Source: Halicephalobus mephisto
Taxonomy: Eukaryota > Nematoda > Chromadorea > Rhabditida > Panagrolaimidae
Length of the DNA: 64,000 nucleotides
NCBI GenBank assembly: GCA_009193035.1
Contig: SWDT01000054.1
Span: forward strand, 124,001 to 188,000
Reading direction: 5' to 3'
Below, in pieces: positions 34,401-45,900 of this stretch. The translations under genes were made by a program, and so were the position numbers. The notes below the pieces were generated by a model. That model saw only the letters and a program-made list of their open reading frames with translations. It had not been told where the DNA came from and made no database searches. Every line of letters begins with the position of its first letter. Within the stretch, counting starts at the first letter, position 1.

Positions 34401-37347
34401 TTTTGAAATTCTTTTTTAAATTGATTTTTCTTTATTTAACTGATAGGTTAATTACAAGGAAATTAATACGAAAAAATGATATAAATTTTGAAGAATAAAG
34501 AGGAAAAAATGTCACACAACTATTACAATGATTTTTGAAAAAAGTCATAATTCACGTTTTTCACAAATTTTTGAGACAGAAATTACACAGACAATTTGCA
34601 ATCACTTATAGCTGACTGTAATCAACGTATTGAACCTCTGAATACGCTTTATACATTGTATTTTACTGAATGTAATCAATAGTAGGATTGTAATTCAATG
34701 AAAGTTGATCCTAATTGGGCACAATCAACATGTTCAAGTTTTTCTTTTCTGCAATTAAAAAGATATAACCATGTTGATTGCACTCAATTACAATCAACTT
34801 TCTTTGAATTGCAATCATTCTATTAATATTACTCAGTTAGAATCCAATATATGAGGAGCGTAATCAAAGGTTCTTACGTGTTGATTCCGTCCAGTTACAG
34901 ATGATCACAGAATACCTCTGTAAACTAGAGAAAGAATACCAGAAGCAGTAGCCTGAATATCAGGGAGTATGAAATACTGTAGGGCATGAGTGAGGCTTTC
35001 AGTTGTCATATACCCAAAAAAGGTGTATTAAAACAGTTCTAATGTATCGAATACATTACATTTGATATATCCATACATTATATATAATACATTGATATCG
35101 ACTTAATCTATCAATATATCGATGTATTGAATACCATGTATTCATTTTTTGTATGTTAAAACTTATATAGATTGTATCCTTGTCTTCTTGTTCTAGTAAA
35201 AGTTTGTATATGACTTCTGTCGCTATCTTAAGAAATTAACGTCTCCATTATATTAATTTAATAATTCCAGCTGGTATCTCCCGACAGAATATTCATCAGA
35301 TATGACGTAGTTTCGGTGAAGGACTCTATGAATGAAAACAAAATGCGATGTATATTCATGATGTCCGATCAGCTGATCGTGACGAGTATTTGCAAACGGT
35401 TCTCTACGGAATATAATAAATATCAACAATTTACTCAATCTCCTGATTTCCTCGACACTAATAGATTCAAATTACTTATAAAAATCTCCTTAGACGATGT
35501 GGACATGGTTCAGGACGCGGTTTTGCTTCTCCACAATGTAGAAGAGGAACTAAGAAACGCCCAAGAAGACGTCAACATCATCAGCAAAATTATCGATTTG
35601 ACGAAGCTGATAAAAGCTGAACATTCGGTAAAGTAACTTTAAAGATACTTTTGGGAATTCAAATTTCAGATGTTGTCGAAAACACTGGACACTATGTACA
35701 CCAGTGGAGTAAGCCACCTCAAGCTGCTGCAGGACCAAATGGTGTCGAATCCGGACTTGACGACAGTGCACTTGAAAGTGACGACGTTCGAGGGCGTCGA
35801 GACCCTTACTGTCCAGTTCCCCAATGCGGAGAAACGAGGCCTTTGGGAGAACGCTTTTCTCGAGGCAAAAAACGCTCTAAGTAAGTAAATTCTAACTTAT
35901 TATTTTATTACTTTTTTCAGAAAATTCAATGCAACTCGAACAGAATCCTCCTCGGTTAAAATCTATCTTAATTCACCGATCTCGACATGGATTGACGTTC
36001 AACGTGGGCACACCTACTCTTCCGAAATCGGCCGAAGGGACTCCCAATGTTTGGGTTTGTTCCTCGGACAAGTTTAGTGGACAAGTTGCGATCCTCAATG
36101 TCCAGAACGACCCTTCCATCGAAACCTCCTCCAATTTGGGCAATTCCGCGATCACGGCGATTTGTGCCGTTCCACCACAACGCCGAACGAAAGCGTTTCC
36201 TTCGAGGACCGCTCAGAGCGATCCAGATCAGAAAGAAATGACTTTGGACAGTTCCTCCTCCGAACTGGAGAGTTCTGAAATGGAAACTTCTTCTCCGGCA
36301 CAATCGACCATCTGGATAGGTAATGAAGACGGAGAAATCTTCATTTTCAATTACTTGGACAGTGTTCGGATCAAAACAAGGGAGAAAGTCGTCCGATTGC
36401 CCATGGCTATTGTGGAAATAATTTATCTCGAGGAAAAAGTCGTTGTGTCCATTTCTAACAAGACTCAAAATCAATTGGTTTACTTCACAAGATCAAAGGA
36501 AAACAACTGGAACACCGATAAACCCAGGAATGTAAAATTGCCTAAGGCAGGGAAAGTCAATTGCATGATCGCCGTCACGAATAGGTTGTGTTTCGGATGT
36601 CAGAATTCCGTATTTTTGCTTAATCCCCATGATTTCGCAATTGAGGCAAGTTTTATAAAAAATTCCAATTATTATGAAACGAAATTCCAGCGTTCGACCG
36701 ACTTGAGCAGTTCTCTTTCCGAAGAAGTTGGATTTCTGGTCTCCGTCGGGTCAACCATATATGCAGCACTGAGAAACTCGACGACAGTTGTGTTATTGAA
36801 TGCTTTCACGTTGGAATGTATATCGGAATTCAGCGTCGGACCGGTGTTGCAGAAAACATTGTCCACGAAACAGGACATCATCAGGAACCACAAACTCGGC
36901 AACTTGAGGATAACGGCGCTTCTTGGGGCGAGAAGTCAGCTCTGGATCGGGAGTTCCGCCGGCATAGTCATCTCCACTCCCATCAGCAGAACCAAAACCC
37001 CGTGGGTTCCTAACTTCCACGGTAAACTCGTCATTGTTTATTTTAATAAAAATTGTTTTGTAGTGTGTTCCGTCGGTCATATCGGTCCTTGCCGCTTTCT
37101 GACGACCGTCAACGTTAATTACCTTGCTCTAGCGAACAACTTCAACAATCGACGAATGTCTTTAAATGCTGCCTCTCTTCAAGAATATGAACAGGTGAAA
37201 TTATCAATCATTGTTTCTGATCGATTTGGTTTTTAGACTTATGTCATCAGCGGAGGAAACGGGATCGAAAATCACACCTCGGATTCCGCGAACGAAGACA
37301 ACGGCATCGACGACGCTTGTAACCACCTGATATTCTGGCAGTTGTAA
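31469..37347 (+). CDS. Rho guanine nucleotide exchange factor, ARHGEF10/ARHGEF17-like
   Basis: Activator of Rho-type GTPases. Nine exons (31469-31650, 31692-31848, 32024-32787, 33165-33921, 35271-35627, 35670-35880, 35921-37021, 37064-37194, 37237-37347) encode 1,256 residues. The first 400 are Ser-rich and disordered. The DH domain (about 410-600) shows MAVRELFDTERTFVESLEYL and the signature LLILPIQRVPRYELIMKQIL. A PH-like region follows (to about 800). The last 430 residues form a WD40-like propeller with blades such as STIWIGNEDGEIFIFNY and RSQLWIGSSAGIV, ending DDACNHLIFWQL, an arrangement typical of ARHGEF10/17. The DH-to-PH intron (33922-35270) is long and full of repeats. A 45-nt in-frame segment at 36646-36690 could be a GC-AG intron, which would shorten the protein by 15 residues. 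Confidence 0.9.
34601..34907. mobile_element. Fold-back (palindromic) element, about 307 bp
   Basis: Two arms of about 140 bp pair along their whole length around a 30-bp loop (about 34737-34766). Inner arm example: GCACAATCAACATGTT against AACCATGTTGATTGCACT; middle: CAATGAAAGTTGAT against ATCAACTTTCTTTG. Roughly 75% of arm positions pair by eye. It sits in the RhoGEF intron directly before copies of repeat families 1 and 2. Confidence 0.8.
34922..35008 (-). repeat. Interspersed repeat family 1, partial copy C
   Basis: Matches one end of copy B with substitutions: AGAAAGAATACC, CCTGAATATCAGGGAGTATG, ATACTGTAGGGCATGAGTGA, then GGCTTTCAGTTGTC. The tandem units are missing. Confidence 0.7.
35013..35154. 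repeat. Interspersed repeat family 2, copy B (single unit)
   Basis: It starts CCAAAAAAGGTGTATTAAAA and continues CAGTTCTAATGTATCGAATA, nearly identical to the start of copy A. One ACTTAATCTATC unit is present, then ATTCATTTTTTGT as the right end. Confidence 0.85.
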
Positions 37348-38064
37348 ATAAATTCTGTCGATCTCGTGAATTATAAATATTGATTTCAAAATCCTAGAGA
37401 TGACTAGTTCTTGTTTTGGATCGAAAACATCATCCGCATGATTTTTGAAATTTGTCATGACGAAACCGAAGAACCATCAGAAGTTCAGTAATCGATAAAT
37501 CTCGGATGTAAAATAGGATTAATGAAAGAACTATCAAGTTTTCGAAAATTTTGTTGATGAAAAAAAATTGAAAAAGAGCAGTCGTTCATCCCTGTCGTTA
37601 AACTAGGGACTTGTGGCGAACGAGCCGTAGTTGCTCCGCGGACCTTCCCGACATAATGGACTCGATAAAATGTTCATATTTTCCTCGTCTCGTTTTCCAT
37701 TTGTAGGTTTGACAGACAGGATTATCAAATACCATGAATATAAAAACTTTCTCGATTATTTTCCTACGTCGATACGACAAAACGCTTTGGTAAACAAACG
37801 GTTTTTGAATTCATGCACCTATCGATCTTTTCGGAGATTGGAACTTTCGTTCTCATCAAAGCTTTGATAGTAAATATAAAATTCCGCTTATTCTGATGTG
37901 CGCGATTTTATGTCATCACGTGGTTGTGTAAATTTCGAAATTCCCATGAATTATTTCGAAAACTGTGCCATTTCGAAATTCCCAACCTTTACTATATTCT
38001 TAGATTTCCAGATCCATAATGCTAAAACGTTGACCAGTAATTGGGTTGAATTTCACTAATCGAG
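37348..38064. other. Intergenic between RhoGEF and AMPK gamma
   Basis: Unusually balanced composition for this window but no coding gene I can support. It probably holds RhoGEF 3' sequence and the AMPK gamma promoter/5' UTR. TTTCGAAATTCCC-like sequence occurs twice in direct orientation (about 37936 and 37972). Confidence 0.45.
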
Positions 38065-39494
38065 ATGTCGTTGCATTCGAGTATAGATCAGCAACTTCCG
38101 ATCGATTCTCCTCCACATATTGATGTTTCTCATACGGCTTTACTTATCAAGGATGTAAGTCGTTTTTATATATGAAAATCGATAAAATTTCAACGTTATT
38201 ATTTCCAGACCTCGTTTTTAAGCCCGTCTTCGGCAGATGGATCTTTGCTGGGGTCTTCCCCCTCTAGTGCGCCGGAAATTAGCAAAATTATCTTCGGTAA
38301 CGGTTTTTCATATATGAAATTTCCTTTTTATCCATATATGAAATTTCTTTTTTATTCATATATAAAATTTTCTCTTTTTATCCATATATGAAGTTTTCTT
38401 TTCAGAGAATCAAGAATCAGTGTATTCTCTATTCATGAGGGCACATAAATGCTATGATTTGATTCCGACGAGCTCTAAACTCGTGGTGTTTGACACAGAA
38501 TTGCCTGTAAGGAAAGCTTTCTACGCTTTGGTGTACAACGGCGTCAGAGCAGCTCCATTATGGGACAGTACAAAACAGGAATTCGTCGGGATGCTCACAA
38601 TAACTGACTTTATTCAAATTCTCCACAAGTATTACTCTAAAGACGCCATTACGGACGGAATGAGGGAGTTGGAAGAACACAAGATATCCACTTGGAGAAA
38701 AGTTTTCGAAGACGACGGTCATGTGAAGCCGTTTGTGACGATAGACCCGGCGGAAAGCCTTCATCGTGCCGTGGAGATCCTCTGCGAAGAGAAAATCCAC
38801 AGGCTGCCCGTGCTTGAACAAACCACTGGCAACATCGGGTACATTCTAACCCATAAGAGATTGATCAAATTTTTATTTCTTTATGTGAGTTTTTGTATAT
38901 TTACGTTGCTTAAGAAATATGATTCAGATTAACGACCTTCCAAGACCGGCTTTTATGGGAAAAACCCCGAAAGAACTAGGAATTGGGACTTGGGGCAATG
39001 TCTCGACGATTTCTATGGACACTCCGCTTATTGATGCGCTCAATATATTCCTGGAAAAACGGGTATCAGCATTACCACTGCTGGATTCTGAAGGACACGT
39101 TGTGGATATCTACGCCAAATTCGATGCAATTAATTTGGCGGCGGACAAAACCTACAACAACCTTGACGTTTCCGTTTTTGAAGCTCTCAGACATCGAGAC
39201 GAAGTAAATTTCAGTCCATATATCGATTTAAAATTATTTTTTCAGTGGTTCGAAGGTGTAAGGAAGTGCTCTGAACATGACTCTCTCATGACTGTGATCG
39301 AACTGATAGTGAAGGCAGAAGTACACAGACTAATAGTTACGAATGAATCTCAACATGTCGTGGGCATTATTTCGCTTTCCGATATCCTGAAGTACATTGT
39401 GTTAGAGTTGCCGAAAGCAGCCCAGGTATCGCAATCAATGAAACCTTCCTCTTCAGCTGAAGTCGTCGACGAACACTTGAATGCCTCCGCCTAA
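38065..39494 (+). CDS. AMP-activated protein kinase gamma subunit
   Basis: Regulatory, nucleotide-sensing subunit of the AMPK heterotrimer. Five exons (38065-38154, 38209-38296, 38406-38884, 38928-39203, 39246-39494) encode 393 residues. A Ser-rich N-terminus of about 60 residues precedes four CBS motifs: [20 protein letters not shown] into [29 protein letters not shown] into [28 protein letters not shown] into VSALPLLD; and [16 protein letters not shown] into VHRLIVTNE. The length suits a short gamma isoform. C. elegans has several aakg genes and I cannot tell which this corresponds to. Confidence 0.95.
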
Positions 39495-39931
39495 AATGCC
39501 AGCAAGAGAATCGCTGATATTCAATATTAAAAATACTATAAAATTTTAACATTGTTCAGAGAATTATTTACTAAATTGGAGTATTATTGTATGATGCTGA
39601 TCAAATTAAAATGAACTTGAAAAATTTCAGTTGAAATAATTATTGAAATTCTTGAGTTCTTAGATTTCTTGATTAGTACTGTACATTATTTTGTGCTGAA
39701 AATAAATGCCTTTTTTAATTTAACTTTGTTAAAATAACAATCATGAAGAAATTAAAAAAAAAGAAAAAGTAGGTGAGAAATAAGCCATATTTTCCTTTTG
39801 ATCAAGAGAACGCGTGAGAGATCACGGTGCGAGTCATACTTCTCTCGGATATCGTCAACTTGTTAGTTTTTTTCATTCTTCCGGAGTTGCTTACCTTCTA
39901 CTAACCCGTATTGTTGCTGGTTCTGACTAAC
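39495..39931. other. Intergenic, no structure seen
   Basis: AT-rich 3' flank with AATAAA-like sequence (about 39701) followed by a balanced upstream region of the receptor gene from about 39790. No gene is supported. Confidence 0.5.
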
Positions 39932-42561
39932 ATGAATTTACTACTTTTACTGCTTATAACTGTGCCGTTGATAACTTCATTACCAACGAGTTCATATCCG
40001 TCGTGCAATCCTGATCACGAATTTGCTTGTTCTGATTCCTGTATTCCCTTGGAATTCCAATGTGATCATGTGAAGGACTGCAAATCTGGCGAAGTAAGTT
40101 TATATAATTATTTCCTTATACAATCGGTTTTTAGGACGAAAAAGGGTGTGAGTACTTGCACAATTGCCGTGCCAATGATTTCATGTGCCGTAGTGGTGAA
40201 TGTATCAGTGCTAAGTTCAAGTGTAATGGTGATTGGGATTGCGCTGATGGAAGTGACGAAAACGGATGTCGTGAATGGGAGATGATACGTGCACGAAAGA
40301 TGATGGGACTCCAATCGTTGCCCGAAGTTACTACTCCAAAACCTGAGAAATGCGATTTTGCGTTCAACTTTGAGTGTAGAATGTCCTTTGAATGTCTTCC
40401 GTTCTCGAAGCGATGCAACGGCGTTTCAGATTGTGTCTTGGGAGATGATGAGGAGGACTGTATCGACAGTTTGTGTTTCACGGACGGATATGTAAAGTGC
40501 GATGACGACAAGCATTGCGTTCATGAGGATCATTTTTGCGATGGAATCGCAAATTGTCCAGATGGATCTGACGAGAAGAATTGCCACTTTAAATATTTAC
40601 CCAGTCCTGATGAATTTTTCAATACCATTCAGAATTGTTCCAATTCCGAATTCCATTGTCTTTCTGGTCAGTGTATCCATAAGAAGGATGTTTGCAACGG
40701 CGTAAAAGATTGTGACGATGGTTCTGATGAAGAAGGACAATGCGGAAAGTGCAAGGATTTCGGTTGTAGTCACGGATGTTCCGACAGTCCAAGAGGTCCT
40801 GAATGTACCTGTCCTCCATTGCAATTCCTCTCTTCCGATTACCGTACTTGTGAAGTTGATGACCTCTGTGCTTTTGACACCCATGAATGTAGTCAACATT
40901 GTGCCCAGATGTACGGTGATGTCAAGTGCTATTGTTCTGAAGGTTATGATCTTGTTAATACTTACGAATGTTCTGCGAAACCAGAATTTCACAATGGAAG
41001 TCTTTTCTTCGTTTATGTAAGTCAATTTGAAATGTATTTCTGATTATTTTTAATTTTAGGATCAGAATTCGGTCCGACGTACTCAACTTTTTAACGACTC
41101 AGCATTCTATGAAGAACATGTTTCTCCTATTGATGACGGTCGTATTTTGTCGCTTACTTTCCATCCTTCCACTGAACAATTGTTTATGGTTGTCGATTAC
41201 CGACGAAAACATAGAACTGAACTTACTGTTCAGAATGGAGTCACTAATTCGGTTCTTCTTACTGCTATTGACATGAAATATGTGGCGATCGATTGGATTA
41301 CTGGTAATATTTACTATGCAGTTGAAGCTGTTGACCCTGGAATTGGAGTTTGTTCTCCACGTGGTGAGTATTGTAAGCTATTGATCAAAGGAGAATATCT
41401 TGGAGACCATGTTTATACCCAACATTATGGAGGTCTTATTTTCCATCCTAAGAGATCTCAAATTATTTGGTTAGACCGTAATAGTGAACATTCTAACGGA
41501 GCTATTTTTGTTGCTGATACAGATGGGCAGTATCCTCGTCGACTTGATCACCTGAATATTGGTTACATGCGTACAATTGCCATCGATTATGTGCAGGATC
41601 ATGTCTATGTTGCTGGTGATGGTGTATTGAGCCGTATTGATCTTCATACACTCAAGTCTTCGAATGTAAAGGCAGATGTTTCTCCTCGTTCAATGATTAT
41701 CTTCAATGGACATTTGTATTTTGTTGAAAGAAATTCGCATATTTTGAGGAAGAGAAAGTTTGGAAGTGAATCAGCGGAACGTTTGCATTTGCTTAAAGGA
41801 AAGGATGTGGCTCTTGCTATCGACAATAAGCTCTATTATGATATGTATTATAATCCTTGTGACAATAAGCAATGTAGTCACATGTGTGTTTTGGATCGGA
41901 ATGGATCTACGGAAGTTCCACGTGCAAAATGTATTTGTCCTGATCAGTATGAAATGGTCAATGGAGCTTGTGTTTATCTTGGAACTACTATTTCGGTGAG
42001 TTTTTATATATTGTTGAGATTGGATTGGGATTATTTCAGAGAGTTCACTTGAGTAATAGTCGTATGGCTGAATTCTGTCAAAGTGGTTCGATTTGCAAGA
42101 ATGGAGGTTTTTGTGCACCGGTGAAGGATGTTGCTTTTGAAAATCCTACTTGTATTTGTCCTGAAGGATTCACTGGTCTTTATTGTGAGAATGCTTTGGA
42201 AAGTCACGATGAAAATGATGGTTCTGTCTGGCTTGTTGCACTTTGGATATTGTTGGGAGTAGTAATTTCAATTGTTGTTCTATTGTGTATTGTATTTGCT
42301 CGTTTCCCCAGCCTTCGTCATCGTGCAGAATTGATGATTGGCATGAATGTTCCAATTATTTCGTCTCCGTTGTCCAAGTCGGATATTAATAGCAGTAGAT
42401 CTCCTATTATTCTTGGTACTGATGTGAATACACCACCTTCGGTTTCAAGAAGTCAGTCTGGGGACCTCAGTTCAAGCAATTTCCCGAATCCGATGTACAA
42501 CGCTCCTTCAGTAGCTCCCCTTCTTACTAAACCTGCTTACTCTGAATCACCTGGTTATTAA
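39932..42561 (+). CDS. rme-2: LDL-receptor family membrane receptor, RME-2-like yolk receptor
   Basis: Single-pass endocytic receptor. Four exons (39932-40093, 40135-41016, 41060-41995, 42040-42561) give 833 residues. Signal peptide MNLLLLLLITVPLITSLP; five LDL-receptor class A repeats (each with six Cys and a D-x-SDE-type calcium end, for example CADGSDENGC and CDDGSDEEGQC); two EGF-like modules; a six-bladed propeller with degenerate YWTD motifs (IYYA, IIWLDR); another EGF pair; one transmembrane helix (VALWILLGVVISIVVLLCIV); and a cytosolic tail with NFPNPMYN, an FxNPxY internalisation signal. The five-repeat design and tail signal match C. elegans RME-2, the oocyte yolk-lipoprotein receptor. 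The symbol is by resemblance. Codon use here is noticeably more biased to GAA/TGT/ATT-rich forms than in neighbouring genes, which suits strong expression. Confidence 0.85.
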
Positions 42562-42989
42562 TTTGGTTAGGAATATGAATTTGCTATGTTCTGTGATTTG
42601 TTTATTTTGTAATTATTCTGTAGAATAATAAAAAAATTTTTTTGGTAAACTGTTAATAAATATTTTAATTTTTCGGAATTTCTTGATTCGGTATTTTGGA
42701 GAATGGAGTGGAAGGGGGTTTTTTGGAGGTTAAATTACGAGATTTGATTGTGAAATGGAATTTTCCCAAGATTTGATGAATTTTGGAAAATATTATGGAA
42801 TTAAAAATTACTTTATAGAATTTTTAGGAATATATGGAATTTTTATTTATTATTGAAATATACTTTTTTATTAAATAATTTGATATATGATTGATTTGTG
42901 TGAAAGTATTTTAAAATATTTTTTTTATAATGAAATGAAATATCTCAAGGACAGTTTTATTTTTAGATTCAAAAGTTAATTAGAAAAGA
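42562..42989. other. Intergenic, AT-rich
   Basis: Holds receptor 3' flank (AATAATAAAAAAA at about 42625) and the upstream region of the next gene. A TTTTTAG acceptor lies about 24 bp before the ATG at 42990, a likely spliced-leader site. Confidence 0.5.
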
Positions 42990-45900
42990 ATGGGTAGGAA
43001 CTGTTTAACAGCCATCGTTGGTGGTGGTCCTGACACGAAAATAGATGCGCGGACTGAGCTTTTTGTTGGAGAGGTTTGCCAAGCGATTTTTTCTTATAAT
43101 GATTCCCAAGATTTTTTTGAATATTTTCTCTTAACTCCAATGATTTTTCAATGCCCATTTGGTTTCTGGTTTTCTGAGAAGTTACCCAAGTATCCTAGGA
43201 ATTTTCGGTAAACATTTTTTTCGAAGTTATGAGTGGGTATTTGTAGAATTTATATATCCACATATTTTTAAATCACCGATTTTTGAATATTTGATACTTT
43301 TGTGTTGAAGTTTATTAATGTAATCGGGGACTTTTAGGTTCGTGAACCGAACCGGTTCGGTTTTTTATATCAGTTGTTCAGAATGGCTCCGTGTAGACGA
43401 GAGCTATTCGGGTTCAAGACGACTGATACCTTTGGCAAAGCTTTAGCCAAGGTGCGGTTTAAAACGCAAAAGAAAGGAAGGAGGATCGGTCTGCAGCTAG
43501 CTCTTCTGCCTATTGAAGCCAACATCAGTCGGGGATTTAGGTAATTTTTGCAGCAATTTAAATCATTGTTATTAATAATTTCAGAGATGGGGCTTCAAGT
43601 CCGAGGGATCTCGATAATCCATTTAAATCTGCTCAATCGACGAATAATCGAACTCGTGTTCCGGTCTCAGAACCGCTAGATATTATTATTGTGGATTCAA
43701 ATGAAGCTCAATCTTCTGTCCAGAGCGATCCAGACAAGGATGCTCATGTTGGTTCACAGTTTTGAACTCTTTATAATTAATTTTTCCAGGAATGGCTGAA
43801 GAGACGTCGGCTAGAGTATTTGTTCACCGCTAGCCGGCCTATTGATGAACTTCATATCTGTCACTCTCTTTGTGAATCCAATATTTACAAAGATGAAGGA
43901 ATAGCTGCGATACTGAGGAGTATGTCGAGGAGCAGAAATCATAAGTCTTCTGGTGGCAGAAGAATTACAAGGAACCGGAAAGCACTTCCCATCGATTACG
44001 ACATTGATTGCTACAATATGGCTGCAACGGAAGCTCCAGGAGTTCAACCTGTTTCGGTCGACGATGTATTGGAAGCTATGAGGAAGAGATTCGACGACAT
44101 GGCAGGGAATCCTATGGGAGTAAGTTTGCTTTGTTTCTAAATCGGTACTCAAATGTCACTTCAGAAGAAGTTGAAACATATATGTGTTCAAGCCATTGAA
44201 TCGTACGGTATCTATCTTCATGCGGTTTCAAAAGCTGCCTATTATTTCCTCGTTGGTCATGACTATCCGTTTCCTCGCAATGGATGTGCTTTGTTTGATA
44301 CTCAGGAATTCCCAGCCAGGATTCCTGCCATTGCCTATATTGCTCAATGTTTTTATGAGAGGAGTTCTCATCCATGTTTGGTAGTAACCTCCTCCAAGAA
44401 ACGCATTTCATGGATCAGGAAATGCCGGCAAATGTGTAAGGACATTAAGATATCTTGTGGACCTCTGAAAGACGATCAATCATTAGAGGAGGAGATGAAT
44501 TCAGTTCCGGAAGATTTCACTTTATTTGTTTTGACTTATGAGCAGTTTATCAAACAAATAGATATTGTGACAAAAAGAACATGGCGAAGTTTATTTGTTG
44601 AAGCGGATCTCAGCTGTCTTCTTTCGACCCTTGCTCCAGTATTACCTCAGATTTCTGAAGAAATCCGATCTCAAAGTCGTTATTTATTAATTCAAAATTG
44701 TATGTTACCTCGAAATTTCGATGGTCTTGAAAAACATGGTCTCGAACTTTTGCCATTCTTTTTTGTTGATCAACTACAACAAGTGGATTTTCAAGAAGGT
44801 ATCAAAATGCTTATTCGAAAACTATCAACACCCACACCTGAGAGCTCCCAAACCAGCTCTAGGCAAAACTTCTTTCCATCTTGTGTTTCCAGATTTCATC
44901 CTCTTTTAAAGGTCCTATATTTGAATACTTTTCATCCTAACATGGTTAGTCGGAATATAGTAAAGATCCATGAAGTTGATCTCCCGTCTAATATGCCCAA
45001 AGATGTATATATTTCTGGTAAGTTTTGGTTATTCATTAGGTGGATTGAATTTGTAAATTTTAGAACTTTTACGACCTGTAATTCCTGAACTAAAGGCAAG
45101 AAATGATGGTGTCAGGACAACATGTATCATGACACTCTGCTTAGAAGATCGTCGTCTTGCAGAAACTGTCATGGTAAATAATGGCTTGAGAGGAGTACAA
45201 TTGCCGGAGAACCAGAGGATACCTGTTTTTCCATTGATGGATACATGGCATAAAGTGGTGTATGTTCTTGGAAGATATGATGACCCACGAATTACTGATG
45301 AAGCTGTTGAGATGTTTAAAAATTCAGAAGCTTTACGGAGATATGGTGATCGAGAAATCATATTCCTTTGTCCAAGTGAACAAAATGCCTCATTAGAAGA
45401 AGCGCAGATTAGATTTGAGGATGATGGAAGAACACCAAACTTGGCTAGCATTGATTTTGTTACTGAGATGTTTCCCAAAATTCTGATGGGTGGGAAATTC
45501 CAAAGCAAATCGTTACTAAGTCAATTGGATACTACTACTCAAGTTCCAATTGTAACTCAAAAGGTTTTTGAAGCTATTATGAATGAAGCTATGGATTTCT
45601 CACTCCCAGCGACGAGGAGACCAAAGGTTCGTCGTACTAATGTTCGGCATGAAGAAATTCGAGAATATCTCGAACAAGTGGAGGAGAAACAACCGGAATT
45701 GGCCACTCCTCGTGATCGTCCTAGACCTCCACCTAAGAGAAAACCACCTCCTACCAAAGTACCACCTGCTCCTTCAGCTTCTAATCCACCTCAGACTGTC
45801 AGAAGGATTCCTGAACGACTTGATCGTCTTCGTCGTTTACTTCCAACGATGGTCAATGCAGTTTCTAATTTGACTCCGTTTGGTCCTCCTGTTGATCGTT

